NCBI GenBank assembly: GCA_030733815.1
Contig: JAUZQE010000009.1
Coordinates: 1 to 64,000, forward strand
Source of the DNA: Yanghanlia caeni
GTDB taxonomy: Bacteria; Pseudomonadota; Gammaproteobacteria; Burkholderiales; Burkholderiaceae_B
Reading direction: 5' to 3'
Length of the DNA stretch: 64,000 nt
The notes under the pieces are model-generated. The model did no database searches, had not been told where the DNA came from, and worked only from the letters and a program-made list of their open reading frames with translations. Shown here piece by piece: positions 8,707 through 17,066 of the stretch; position 1 is the stretch's first letter; every line of letters starts with the position of its first letter. The translations under genes were made by a program, and so were the position numbers.

Positions 8707-9909
8707 ATGCATTACCACGGCGAAACAGAAGCCACCCGCCACACCCGGCGCCAGTTTCTGAAGCTTTCCGCACTGTTCACCGCGGCGGGGGCCCTGCCCC
8801 TGCTGCAGATGGCCAACGTCGCCCGGGCGGCTGAACCCGACGCCCCGCTGCGCATCGGTTACCTGCCGATCACCGATGCCACGCCCCTGTTGGTGGCCCA
8901 CCACAACGGTCTGTTCGAGCAACAGGGTCTCAAGGTTGAAAAGCCGCGCCTGTTTCGCAGCTGGGCGCAGATCGTCGAGGCCTTTCTGGCCGGGCAGGTG
9001 AATGCCGTGCATCTGCTGTCGCCCATGACGGTGTGGGCCCGCTACGGCAGCAAATCGCCCGCCAAAGTGGTGGCCTGGAATCACATGTCCGGTTCCGGCC
9101 TGACCGTACAGCCGCACATCGACCGCATCACCGACCTGGGCGGCACCACGGTCGCAATTCCCTTCTGGTATTCACTGCACAACGTCGTGCTGCAGCACCT
9201 GCTGCGCAACAACGGCCTGGAACCGATCTCCGAAGGCGAACCTGGAGCCGGGCAGGTGAAGCTGGTGGTGATGGCGCCGTCGGACATGGTGCCCGCGCTC
9301 GCCAACAAGCAGATCGCCGGCTACACCGTGGCGGAACCCTTCAATGCCAACGCCGAAGTGCTCAAGGTAGGCAAGATTCTGCGCTTCACCGGCGACGTGT
9401 GGAAGGATCACGCCTGCTGCGTAGTGCTGATGCATGAGCAGGATCTGGAGCAGCGCCCCGAGTGGTCGCAGAAGGTGGTGAACGGCATCGTGCAGGCGCA
9501 GGCGTGGATACAGGACAACCGCGCGGAGACGGCGCGCATTCTGTCGCGCGATAACCCGCAAAAATACACGCCCCACACCTACGAGGCGCTCGCCAACGTG
9601 CTGGAACACGAACGTCTGGACGCCGCGCTGTACCAGCGCAGCGGGGCCATGGTGAACACGGCCTGGAATCAGAAGCGCATCGACTTCCAGCCCTATCCCT
9701 TCCCCAGCTACACGGAAGAGCTCGTCCGCAAGCTCAAGACCACGCTGGTGTCGGGCCAGAACAATTTCCTGAAGGACCTCGACCCGGCCTTCGTGGCCCG
9801 CGACCTGGTCGACGACCGCTACGTGAAGCAGGCGATTCTGGCCCATGGCGGCGCCGCCGCCTTCGGCCTGCCGGAGTCGTTCAGCCGCAAGGAAACCATC
9901 ACTGCCTGA
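8707..9909 (+). CDS. Tat-exported ABC substrate-binding protein (NrtA/SsuA-like)
   Basis: A 400-residue periplasmic receptor. The N-terminus carries a twin-arginine signal (TRRQFLKLS near residues 14-22), a hydrophobic stretch and a cleavage site around VARAAEPD. This implies export of a folded protein and is typical of NrtA-type nitrate receptors. The mature part begins LRIGYLPITDATPL, as in the NMT1/SsuA-like fold for nitrate, sulfonates, taurine or pyrimidines. It starts at ATG 8707 after a CGAGGAG ribosome site. It is encoded between the ATPase and permease genes, so it is the receptor of that importer. The ligand is unknown. Confidence 0.9.
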   Translation: MHYHGETEATRHTRRQFLKLSALFTAAGALPLLQMANVARAAEPDAPLRIGYLPITDATPLLVAHHNGLFEQQGLKVEKPRLFRSWAQIVEAFLAGQVNAVHLLSPMTVWARYGSKSPAKVVAWNHMSGSGLTVQPHIDRITDLGGTTVAIPFWYSLHNVVLQHLLRNNGLEPISEGEPGAGQVKLVVMAPSDMVPALANKQIAGYTVAEPFNANAEVLKVGKILRFTGDVWKDHACCVVLMHEQDLEQRPEWSQKVVNGIVQAQAWIQDNRAETARILSRDNPQKYTPHTYEALANVLEHERLDAALYQRSGAMVNTAWNQKRIDFQPYPFPSYTEELVRKLKTTLVSGQNNFLKDLDPAFVARDLVDDRYVKQAILAHGGAAAFGLPESFSRKETITA

Positions 9910-9979
9910 GCACCCGTCTGCCCCGCTGCCCGCCGCCGCCATGCGCCAGCATACGGGGCACCACAGAGGATCACCTTCC

Positions 9980-10813
9980 ATGCGTTCGATACTTGCCGAA
10001 CCCGCCACTCTGCGCAACCGCCCGCTTGCGCCCGCCCTCGCCTCGCTGCAGCGCCTGGGCGTCCGTGCCGGCGCACTGTACGCACTGGCCGGCCTCACGC
10101 TGCTGGTGCTGGTCTGGTCATTGTGCGCCCGGCTGCTCGAGTCGAGCGTGCCGCTGGCCGCAGCGCTGGCGCCCGGAGCCACCTTCCAGAGCCTGTATCA
10201 ACTGGTGTTCTCGGGCGAGCTCAACAGCCACGCCGTAATGAGCCTGCAACGCGTGCTGACCGGACTCGTGCTGGCCCTGATGATCGGTGTTCCGGTGGGG
10301 CTGGCGGTAGGCAGCTCCCGGCTTGCGGAAAGCCTCAGCGGTGCGGCTTTTCAGTTCCTGCGCATGATCTCGCCGCTGTCATGGATGCCGATCGCCGTCA
10401 TGGTGTTTGGCATCGGCGATGCGCCCATTTATTTTTTGCTGACGTTTGCGGCCGTCTGGCCGATCATGCTCAACACCGCAGCCGGCGTGCGCCAGCTCGA
10501 TACCCGCTGGCTGATGCTCGCGCGCAGCCTGAGCGCCACGCGTGGCGAAGTGCTGCTGCGCATCGTGGCACCGGGCATACTGGGCCACGTATTGACGGGC
10601 GTGCGCCTGGCCATCGGTATCATATGGATCGTGCTCGTTCCCTGCGAGATGCTGGGGGTCAGCTCGGGCCTGGGTTACTACATCCTCGACACACGCGACC
10701 GCATGGCCTATTCCGAGCTCATGGCGGTGATCGTGCTGATCGGTGCCCTGGGTTTCGTGCTGGATACCGCCGCCCAACGCGCATACCGGCGCTGGGCGCG
10801 GCGCCCGGCCTGA
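9980..10813 (+). CDS. ABC transporter permease (SsuC/TauC/NrtB type)
   Basis: A 277-residue inner-membrane permease with about six transmembrane helices. The BPD_transp_1 coupling segment falls around ARSLSATRGEVLLRIVAPG, matching the EAA loop that contacts the ATPase. It starts at ATG 9980, downstream of AGAGGA. The upstream 70-bp gap after the receptor gene shows no promoter I would trust. It converges with fabI, 12 bp from its end. It completes the importer with the ATPase and the Tat-exported receptor. Confidence 0.92.
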   Translation: MRSILAEPATLRNRPLAPALASLQRLGVRAGALYALAGLTLLVLVWSLCARLLESSVPLAAALAPGATFQSLYQLVFSGELNSHAVMSLQRVLTGLVLALMIGVPVGLAVGSSRLAESLSGAAFQFLRMISPLSWMPIAVMVFGIGDAPIYFLLTFAAVWPIMLNTAAGVRQLDTRWLMLARSLSATRGEVLLRIVAPGILGHVLTGVRLAIGIIWIVLVPCEMLGVSSGLGYYILDTRDRMAYSELMAVIVLIGALGFVLDTAAQRAYRRWARRPA

Positions 10814-10825
10814 GCGGGGCGCGGC

Positions 10826-11584
10826 TCAGTTCAGCGTGTGATAGCCGCCATCCACGTAAAGCGTGCTGCCCGTTATGGCACGCGCGCCGTCGCCCGACAA
10901 GAAGACGCACAAGGGGGCGACGTCGTCGATGGTGAGTGCCCGCCCCAGGGGCGAACGCTGTATGGAATCCTGCACCAGCGTGTCGAACTGGGCAATGCCC
11001 GACGCCGCACGGGTCGGAATGGGCCCGGGCGACACCGCGTTCACCCTTATGCCCCTGGGCCCCAGTTCGGCGGCGAGATACCGCACGGCCGATTCGAGCG
11101 CGGCCTTTACCGGCCCCATCAGGCCGTAGTTGGGAATCACTTCTGCGCCACCCAGATAGCTCATGGTCATGAGGCTGCCACCCGCACTCATGAGCGGTTC
11201 GGCACAACGCGCCATGCGGATGAAGGAGTGGCAGGAAATGTCCATGGCCAGCAAAAAGCCGTCGCGTGAGCTGTCGGTGACGCGCCCGTGCAGATCGTCG
11301 CGCGGCGCGAAGGCGATGGAATGCAGCAGGAAATCGAGCCGGCCCCAGCGCTGCGCGACCTCGTCAAAGAGCGCCTGCAGCTGCGCGTCGTCGCGCACGT
11401 CCAGGGGCCGCTGAATCTCGGCATCCAGCGCCCGCAGCAGCGGTTCGACGTGTGGTCGCGCCTTTTCATTCAGCCATGTGCCGCCAATCGTGGCACCCGC
11501 CTCGTGCATGGCGCGTGCACACGCCCATGCAATGCTCTGATCATTGCCGATACCAATAACCAGGCCCTTCTTGCCCTTCAACAC
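10826..11584 (-). CDS. fabI: Enoyl-[acyl-carrier-protein] reductase (NADH), FabI type
   Basis: Predicted to reduce enoyl-ACP in the last step of each fatty-acid elongation cycle. It is an SDR-fold protein of 252 residues. The cofactor motif is GIGNDQSIAWACA (FabI type, not the classical TGxxxGxG), and the catalytic pair is in VIPNYGLMGPVKAALE (Tyr-x6-Lys, a FabI hallmark). I take the GTG at 11584 as start because GGAGG lies 9 nt upstream and the product then begins like other FabI; the longer frame is not conserved. It lies downstream of htpG on the same strand. Whether it is the cell's main FabI or a paralogue cannot be told. Confidence 0.9.
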   Translation of the reverse strand: MLKGKKGLVIGIGNDQSIAWACARAMHEAGATIGGTWLNEKARPHVEPLLRALDAEIQRPLDVRDDAQLQALFDEVAQRWGRLDFLLHSIAFAPRDDLHGRVTDSSRDGFLLAMDISCHSFIRMARCAEPLMSAGGSLMTMSYLGGAEVIPNYGLMGPVKAALESAVRYLAAELGPRGIRVNAVSPGPIPTRAASGIAQFDTLVQDSIQRSPLGRALTIDDVAPLCVFLSGDGARAITGSTLYVDGGYHTLN

Positions 11585-11691
11585 GTCGTCAGTCCTCCGT
11601 TGCCGTGGCCGGGCCGCCACCGGCCCGTTATTACGAATTGTAAGCAGTGGCGACCCGCAAGAGGGAGCGAAAGGCAAAAGCGGAGCCGGAA

Positions 11692-13596
11692 TTACGCGAG
11701 CAACAGACGGTTCATGCGCTTCACGAATGCTGCCGGATCATTCAGCGCGGCGCCTTCGGCCAGCATCGCCTGATCGAGCAGCAGCAGCGACCAGTCGGCA
11801 AAGGTGTCGTCGTCGGCGTCGTTCAGGCGGGCGAGCAGCGCGTGCTCGGGGTTGATCTCCAGAATGGGCTTGACCTCGGGCGCCTCCTGCCCCGCCGAAC
11901 GCAGCAGGCGTTGCAAGTGCGGGCTGAGTTCATGCTCGTCGACCACGACGCAGGCCGGTGAATCCACCAGGCGTGTCGTGACGCGCACCTCCTTCACCTT
12001 GCCTTCGAGGGCCTTCTGCATGCGCTCGACGAGCGGCTTGCTGCTTTCGGCCACCTCGGCCCGATGCTTCTTTTCCTCCTCGTCGGCCAGCGCGTCGAGG
12101 TCCAGCCCGCCCTTGGCCACGGACGCAAGCGGCTTGTCTTCGAAATCACGCAGGTAGGAAAGCATCCATTCGTCGACGCGGTCGGTCAGCAGCAGCACTT
12201 CGATGCCCTTCTTGCGGAAGACTTCCAGATGCGGGCTGTTGGCCGCCGCGGCGTAGGATTCGGCCGTGACGTAATAGATTTTTTCCTGGCCTTCCTTCAT
12301 GCGCCCCACGTAATCGGCAAGCGAGACGTTCTGCACGCTGCTGTCGTTGTGGGTGGAGGCAAAGCGCAGCAGCTTGGCAATGCGCTCGCGGTTCGCAAAA
12401 TCTTCGCCCACGCCCTCCTTGAGCACCTGACCGAACTGTTCCCAGAACGTGGCGTAATCGTCGGGGCGGTTCTCGGCCATGTCGTCGAGCATCGAGAGCA
12501 CCCGCTTGGTGCAGCCGTCGCGAATCGCCTTCACGTCACGGCTTTCCTGCAGAATCTCGCGCGAAACGTTCAACGGCAGGTCGGCCGAATCGATCACGCC
12601 TTTCACGAAGCGCAGGTACGACGGCAGCAACTGTTCGGCGTCGTCCATGATGAACACGCGCTTCACGTACAGCTTGACGCCACGACGCCCCTCGCGATCC
12701 CACAGGTCGAACGGTGCACGCCTGGGGATATACAGCAGCTGCGTGTACTCGCTGCGGCCCTCGACGCGGTTGTGCGTCCAGGCGAGTGGATCTTCGAAAT
12801 CGTGGGCGATGTGCTTGTAAAACTCCTTGTACTGCTCATCGGTCACGTCGGACTTCTGGCGGGCCCACAGCGCGCTCGCCTGGTTGACGGTTTCCCATTC
12901 CTGCGTCTTGACCTGCTCGGACTTCTCGGCATCCCATTCTTCCTTGAGCATCTGAATGGGCAGGGAAATATGGTCGGAGTAGCGGCGCAGTACCTCGCGC
13001 AACTTCCAGCCATTCAGGAATTCGTCTTCAGCATCGCGCAGGTGCAAGACGATGGCGGTGCCACGGTCGGCCTTTTCCACCTGGGCCACCCGGAATTCGC
13101 CCTGGCCGTCGGACTCCCACAGCACGGCTTGCGTCTCGGGCAGCCCGGCACGGCGCGACAGCACCGACACCTTGTCGGCCACGATGAACGAGGAATAGAA
13201 CCCCACCCCGAACTGACCGATCAGCTGGGCGTCCTTCTGGCGATCGCCGGTCAGCTGCGAGAAGAATTCCCTCGTGCCCGAACGCGCGATGGTGCCCAGG
13301 TTGGCAATCGCTTCATCGCGCGACATGCCGATGCCGTTGTCGGAAATGGTGATGGTGCCCTGCGCCTTGTCAAAGTCGACGCGAATGCGCAGTTCGGTAT
13401 CGCCTTCGTAGAGATCCGGATTGTCGATCGCCTCGAAGCGCAGCTTGTCGCAGGCGTCGGATGCATTGGACACCAGCTCGCGCAGAAAGATCTCGCGATT
13501 GCTGTACAGCGAGTGAATCATCAAATGCAGCAGTTGCTTGACCTCTGCCTGAAAACCCAGGGTCTCGGAGGTAACGGGTGTCTCGGATTGGCTCAT
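11692..13596 (-). CDS. htpG: Hsp90-family molecular chaperone HtpG
   Basis: A 634-residue ATP-dependent chaperone that remodels client proteins in the cytoplasm. The N-terminal GHKL ATPase has the N-box [14 protein letters not shown] (about 41-54) and DNGIGMS. The middle domain contains the Arg finger region. The C-terminal dimerisation domain ends MNRLLLA without the eukaryotic MEEVD. Length equals the bacterial norm. It is divergent from the nor operon across a 182-bp gap. I found no convincing sigma32 promoter in that gap. Confidence 0.97.
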   Translation of the reverse strand: MSQSETPVTSETLGFQAEVKQLLHLMIHSLYSNREIFLRELVSNASDACDKLRFEAIDNPDLYEGDTELRIRVDFDKAQGTITISDNGIGMSRDEAIANLGTIARSGTREFFSQLTGDRQKDAQLIGQFGVGFYSSFIVADKVSVLSRRAGLPETQAVLWESDGQGEFRVAQVEKADRGTAIVLHLRDAEDEFLNGWKLREVLRRYSDHISLPIQMLKEEWDAEKSEQVKTQEWETVNQASALWARQKSDVTDEQYKEFYKHIAHDFEDPLAWTHNRVEGRSEYTQLLYIPRRAPFDLWDREGRRGVKLYVKRVFIMDDAEQLLPSYLRFVKGVIDSADLPLNVSREILQESRDVKAIRDGCTKRVLSMLDDMAENRPDDYATFWEQFGQVLKEGVGEDFANRERIAKLLRFASTHNDSSVQNVSLADYVGRMKEGQEKIYYVTAESYAAAANSPHLEVFRKKGIEVLLLTDRVDEWMLSYLRDFEDKPLASVAKGGLDLDALADEEEKKHRAEVAESSKPLVERMQKALEGKVKEVRVTTRLVDSPACVVVDEHELSPHLQRLLRSAGQEAPEVKPILEINPEHALLARLNDADDDTFADWSLLLLDQAMLAEGAALNDPAAFVKRMNRLLLA

Positions 13597-13651
13597 GTTC
13601 GGACCATGCGTAAAAGTGTTTGAAGCATTGATATTTGAGGGCTGACGTATA

Positions 13652-13680
13652 TCGACACCCCCGCATATCGGGCGTATATT
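13652..13680 (+). promoter_or_regulatory. Probable sigma70 promoter of the nor operon
   Basis: The -35 element TCGACA (13652-13657) matches TTGACA at five of six bases, the spacer is 17 bp, and the -10 element is TATATT (13675-13680). The predicted start is about 13687, giving a leader of about 90 nt to the first small gene. Three ATAT(C/T)G elements (13649, 13665, 13676) overlap the promoter and could be regulator half-sites. Confidence 0.6.
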
Positions 13681-13778
13681 GGGGCGGCATCACCCGATTT
13701 CAACCCCGTACCCCGCCGGCCTTACACCGGGCACGGCATTGCGTCGGGGCCAACGCGGACACAAAAAGGAGGCACACA

Positions 13779-13904
13779 ATGCAGCCAGAAGTCCTGTTCC
13801 GGGTTTTGAAAGGTGCAAGTTGGGTCGTCATCGCACTGATGCTCGCGGGCATTGCGTACGCGATGATCACTTCCATCAGATACTGGGCCGGCATCGGCGT
13901 GTAG
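13779..13904 (+). CDS. 41-residue single-pass membrane peptide at head of nor operon
   Basis: ATG 13779 follows an AAGGAGG ribosome site by 6 nt, a strong start. The product has a short N-terminus (MQPEVLFRVLKG), one transmembrane helix (about residues 13-31) and a short tail ending YWAGIGV. Its stop is 9 bp before norC, whose own ribosome site overlaps the stop region. No family was recognised. Position and shape recall small accessory subunits of haem-copper oxidases such as CcoQ, so a role in NorCB assembly or stability is plausible but unproven. Confidence 0.75.
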   Translation: MQPEVLFRVLKGASWVVIALMLAGIAYAMITSIRYWAGIGV

Positions 13905-13913
13905 GAGGAAGTG

Positions 13914-14780
13914 ATGAACAAGCGTCAGACCCGCATGTTTGCCATTGTTTCGACGGCGCTGGCAAGTCTGCTGTTCCTCGTTCTCACCGTCGACAGCCAC
14001 CGGCAATTTCCCACGCTGACCAACGCCGACGACATCACCGAGGAGGTGGTGCGCGGGCAGAACGTCTGGCACGCCTACAACTGCATCAACTGCCACACCA
14101 TACTGGGCGAAGGCGCCTACTACGCGCCCGATCTCACCAAGATCACGCAACTGCGCGGCGCGCCCTATCTCACCGCCTTCATGAAAGACCCCTCACAGTT
14201 CTACGACGAGCAGAGGCACCGGCGCCTGATGCCCAATCTGGGCATGAGCGATCAGGAAATCAGCGACGTCATTGCATTCATGGACTGGGTGGGGCGCATC
14301 GACAACCAGGGCTGGCCGCCGCGGCCCATTCTGGTGGCGGGCAGCTCGATTCCCGGCGCCGACCTCAGTCTCACGCAACAGCAAACCGAAGGCGAGGGTA
14401 CGGCAAGCGGCCTGCCGCCCGGCGCACGCCCCGTGGCTCCCGACAATGCGCCCATCGCGCAGGGCGAGGCGCTGTTCCGCACGGCGGTGCCCACCTGTCA
14501 GGCCTGCCACAGCATGGCACCCGGCGTGAATCTGGCCGGCCCGTCGCTCGCCGGCCTGCGTACCTTCTTCGAGAAGATCAAGGCATCGGGCGAATACACC
14601 GGCAAGGCCACCACGGCCGAAGAGTTCGTAAGGGAATCGATCGTCGAACCCAGCGCCTGGCTGCACCCCGGCCCCATGTATTCGGCCGGCGGCGTCTCGT
14701 TCATGCCGCCCAACTATGGCGAGGACCTGAGCGACGAACAGGTCGATCAGCTCGTTGCCTATTTGCTGTCGTACAACTGA
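13914..14780 (+). CDS. norC: Nitric oxide reductase cytochrome c subunit NorC, diheme form
   Basis: Membrane-anchored periplasmic cytochrome that passes electrons to NorB. From ATG 13914 (GGAGG 5 nt upstream; GTG 13911 is less well spaced) it has 288 residues, about twice the usual 150. One N-terminal transmembrane anchor (8-26) is followed by a classical NorC haem site CINCH at 57-61 with likely axial Met106 (RLMPNLGM). A Gln/Gly/Pro linker (about 145-180) leads to a second cytochrome c domain with CQACH at 195-199 and a later Met in VSFMPPNYG. The second domain is an extra haem centre, perhaps replacing a soluble donor. Confidence 0.93.
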   Translation: MNKRQTRMFAIVSTALASLLFLVLTVDSHRQFPTLTNADDITEEVVRGQNVWHAYNCINCHTILGEGAYYAPDLTKITQLRGAPYLTAFMKDPSQFYDEQRHRRLMPNLGMSDQEISDVIAFMDWVGRIDNQGWPPRPILVAGSSIPGADLSLTQQQTEGEGTASGLPPGARPVAPDNAPIAQGEALFRTAVPTCQACHSMAPGVNLAGPSLAGLRTFFEKIKASGEYTGKATTAEEFVRESIVEPSAWLHPGPMYSAGGVSFMPPNYGEDLSDEQVDQLVAYLLSYN

Positions 14781-14791
14781 AGGGGCCTGCC

Positions 14792-16225
14792 ATGCGATAC
14801 AAGACCCAATCCGTCGCTTATTGGTACTTTGCACTGGCCATGATTCTGTTCGGCCTGCAGCTCGTGTTCGGCCTGCTGTCGGCCGCCAAGTATCTGGGGC
14901 CCGACCCGCTGCTGAACCTGATGCCCTTCGACGTCACCAAGACGGTCCACACCAATCTGCTGATCGTGTGGGTGATTACCGGGTTCATGGGTGCCACCTA
15001 CTGGATCGTCGCCGACGAATCGCGCTCGGAGCTCTACAGCGTGAAGCTCGCGTACATACAGCTGGTCATCTGGGCGATCATGGGCGTTACCGCCGTCATC
15101 GGTTACCTGTTCGGCTACGGCACCGGCAACAAGCTGCTCGAGCAGCCCCTGCCGCACAAGCTGGCGATCGTGGTGTGCATGCTGATCTTCCTCTACAACA
15201 TCGGCATGACCATAAAACGATCGGGGCGCTTCACCACCACCGAGGGCGTGCTGCTGTTGGGCCTGGGCAGTTCGGCCGTACTGTACCTGCCCGCCCTGCT
15301 GCACTACGAAAACTATGTGGTGTCGATCTACTACCGGTGGTGGACGATCCACCTGTGGGTGGAAGGCGTGTGGGAAATGATCCAGGGTTCCTTCCTGGCG
15401 TACCTGCTGATCCGCCTTTCCGGGGCCGACCGCGAGGTGCTGGAAAAATGGCTGTACGTGATCGTGGGGCTGGTGTTCATCGCCGGCATTCTGGGTACGG
15501 CCCACCACTATTACTGGGTGGGCGTGCCCACCTACTGGCTGCCGCTGGGCGGCATTTTCAGCGCGCTGGAACCCGTGGCGCTCGTGGGCATGGCCATGTA
15601 TGCGTACTTCTCGATCCGGCGCAGGGGCATTCGCCACCCTAACGTGCTTGCCCTGCACTGGACAGTGGGCAGCGCCCTGTTCACCCTTTTCGGGGCCGGC
15701 CTGCTGGGGCTTGCGCACACCTTTCCCGCCATCAACAAATGGACGCACGGCACCCTGATCACCGCCATGCACGGTCATGCCGCGTTCTATGGCGCCTACG
15801 CCATGATCGTGATGGCGGTCATCAGCTATGCCCTGCCCACCATGACGCGCAACCGGCGGGTGGAAGGCAGCGCGGTGGGCTACTGGGCGTTCTGGCTGCA
15901 GATGGCGGGCATGTTCGGCATGACGCTTTCCTTTGCCACGGCCGGCATCGGTCAGGTGTACCTCGAGCGCGTGCTGGGCATCGGCTACCTCGACGTGCAG
16001 CTCAAGATCCAGATCCATTTCATCATGCTGGTCATCACGGCCTCGCTCTTTGCGGTGGGGGTACTGCTCTACATCTACGACTTCTTCCGGCACGCGCCAC
16101 GTCTCGAACCCGTAGACGAGAACGAGCTTTTCCCCGACGCGGCACCGCCGCGCGGCCCGAGTCAGTTCGACGCCACGCGCCCGGCCGCAGCACGCGAGGG
16201 AAGATTGCATGAGCAGACTGGCTGA
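14792..16225 (+). CDS. norB: Nitric oxide reductase catalytic subunit NorB (cNOR)
   Basis: Inner-membrane haem-copper oxidase-family subunit that reduces 2 NO to N2O. The 477-residue product has about 12 transmembrane helices. Conserved histidines include HTNLL (low-spin haem b), GTAHHYYWVG (FeB ligands) and MHGHAAFYG. Glutamates of the FeB/proton region lie in HLWVEGVWEM. Length and absence of the long N-terminal extension mark it as a cytochrome-linked cNOR, not the fused quinol type. It starts at ATG 14792, 11 bp after norC; its end overlaps norQ by 17 bp. The C-terminal 35 residues are hydrophilic and probably disordered. Confidence 0.97.
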   Translation: MRYKTQSVAYWYFALAMILFGLQLVFGLLSAAKYLGPDPLLNLMPFDVTKTVHTNLLIVWVITGFMGATYWIVADESRSELYSVKLAYIQLVIWAIMGVTAVIGYLFGYGTGNKLLEQPLPHKLAIVVCMLIFLYNIGMTIKRSGRFTTTEGVLLLGLGSSAVLYLPALLHYENYVVSIYYRWWTIHLWVEGVWEMIQGSFLAYLLIRLSGADREVLEKWLYVIVGLVFIAGILGTAHHYYWVGVPTYWLPLGGIFSALEPVALVGMAMYAYFSIRRRGIRHPNVLALHWTVGSALFTLFGAGLLGLAHTFPAINKWTHGTLITAMHGHAAFYGAYAMIVMAVISYALPTMTRNRRVEGSAVGYWAFWLQMAGMFGMTLSFATAGIGQVYLERVLGIGYLDVQLKIQIHFIMLVITASLFAVGVLLYIYDFFRHAPRLEPVDENELFPDAAPPRGPSQFDATRPAAAREGRLHEQTG

Positions 16226-17045
16226 CCTGCGCGAACGGCATCCCGACGACGGGCCGCGCAAGCCGCCCGTCGCCGAGCCCTTCTATCTGCCCACGGGCGA
16301 CGAGGTGGCGCTGTTCGAGGAATGCCACCGTAACCAGCTTGCGGTGATGCTCAAGGGCCCCACCGGCTGCGGCAAGACCCGCTTTATGGAGCACATGGCG
16401 TGGCGCCTGCAGCGCCCGCTGATCACCGTGTCGTGCCACGACGATCTGAGCGCAAGCGACCTGATCGGACGCTACCTGATTCGCCACGACAGCGTACACT
16501 GGCAAGATGGCCCGCTCACTACCGCCGTACGTCAGGGCGCAATCTGCTATCTCGACGAAATTGTGGAAGCTCGGCAGGATACGATCGTGGTGCTGCACTC
16601 GCTCACCGACCACCGGCGCACGCTCACCATCGACAAAACGGGGGAAGTGCTGGAAGCGGCACCGGGCTTTCAGATGGTGATCTCGTACAACCCCGGTTAT
16701 CAGCGCATGCTGAAAGACCTCAAGCCCAGTACGCGACAACGCTTCGTGGCGCTGGATTTCGACTTCCCCGCGCCCGGGCACGAGGCAAGCATCGTGCAGC
16801 ACGAAGGCGGGATCGGGCGGGCCGAAGCCGAAACGCTGGTGGCCCTGGCCGCAAAGCTGCGCGGCTTTCAGGATCGGGGGCTTGCCGAAGCGCCCAGCAC
16901 CCGGCTGCTGGTGGCCACCGCAAGCCTGATGGCGCGGGGTATCGATACCCGGCGCGCATGCCAGGTGGCGCTGGTTTCACCGCTCACCGACGACGCAGGG
17001 CTGCTCGAGGCCATGAACGACCTGCTCGATCTCACGTTCGCCTGA
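16209..17045 (+). CDS. norQ: MoxR-type AAA+ ATPase NorQ
   Basis: A cytoplasmic AAA+ ATPase needed with NorD for insertion of the non-haem iron FeB into NorB, as established for homologous CbbQ/NorQ proteins. The 278-residue protein has Walker A GPTGCGKT at 50-57, Walker B YLDEIVEA near 117, and sensor residues in VISYNPGYQ. The ATG at 16209 lies within the end of norB (17-bp overlap), indicating coupled translation. norD follows after 21 bp. Confidence 0.95.
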   Translation: MSRLADLRERHPDDGPRKPPVAEPFYLPTGDEVALFEECHRNQLAVMLKGPTGCGKTRFMEHMAWRLQRPLITVSCHDDLSASDLIGRYLIRHDSVHWQDGPLTTAVRQGAICYLDEIVEARQDTIVVLHSLTDHRRTLTIDKTGEVLEAAPGFQMVISYNPGYQRMLKDLKPSTRQRFVALDFDFPAPGHEASIVQHEGGIGRAEAETLVALAAKLRGFQDRGLAEAPSTRLLVATASLMARGIDTRRACQVALVSPLTDDAGLLEAMNDLLDLTFA

Positions 17046-17066
17046 GGGCGAGTTTGGGGCGCAGAT

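Noticed and set aside
11611..11626. Terminator between htpG and fabI
   Set aside because: A 6-bp hairpin (GGGCCG/CGGCCC) without T-run is common by chance at this base composition.
13629..13642. FNR-like box before the nor operon
   Set aside because: Only the left half TTGAT is present; the right half reads GAGGG instead of ATCAA.
13597..13650. sigma32 promoter for htpG
   Set aside because: On the htpG strand neither a CTTGAAA-like -35 nor a CCCCAT-like -10 is convincing, despite htpG commonly being heat-regulated.
13729..13742. Possible sigma54 (-24/-12) promoter before the nor operon, as would suit NorR control
   Set aside because: The GG and GC pairs can be placed 12 bp apart, but then most other consensus bases fail. 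If the GGCACG block is aligned instead, the spacing is one base short. No norR is nearby, and a better sigma70 promoter lies upstream.
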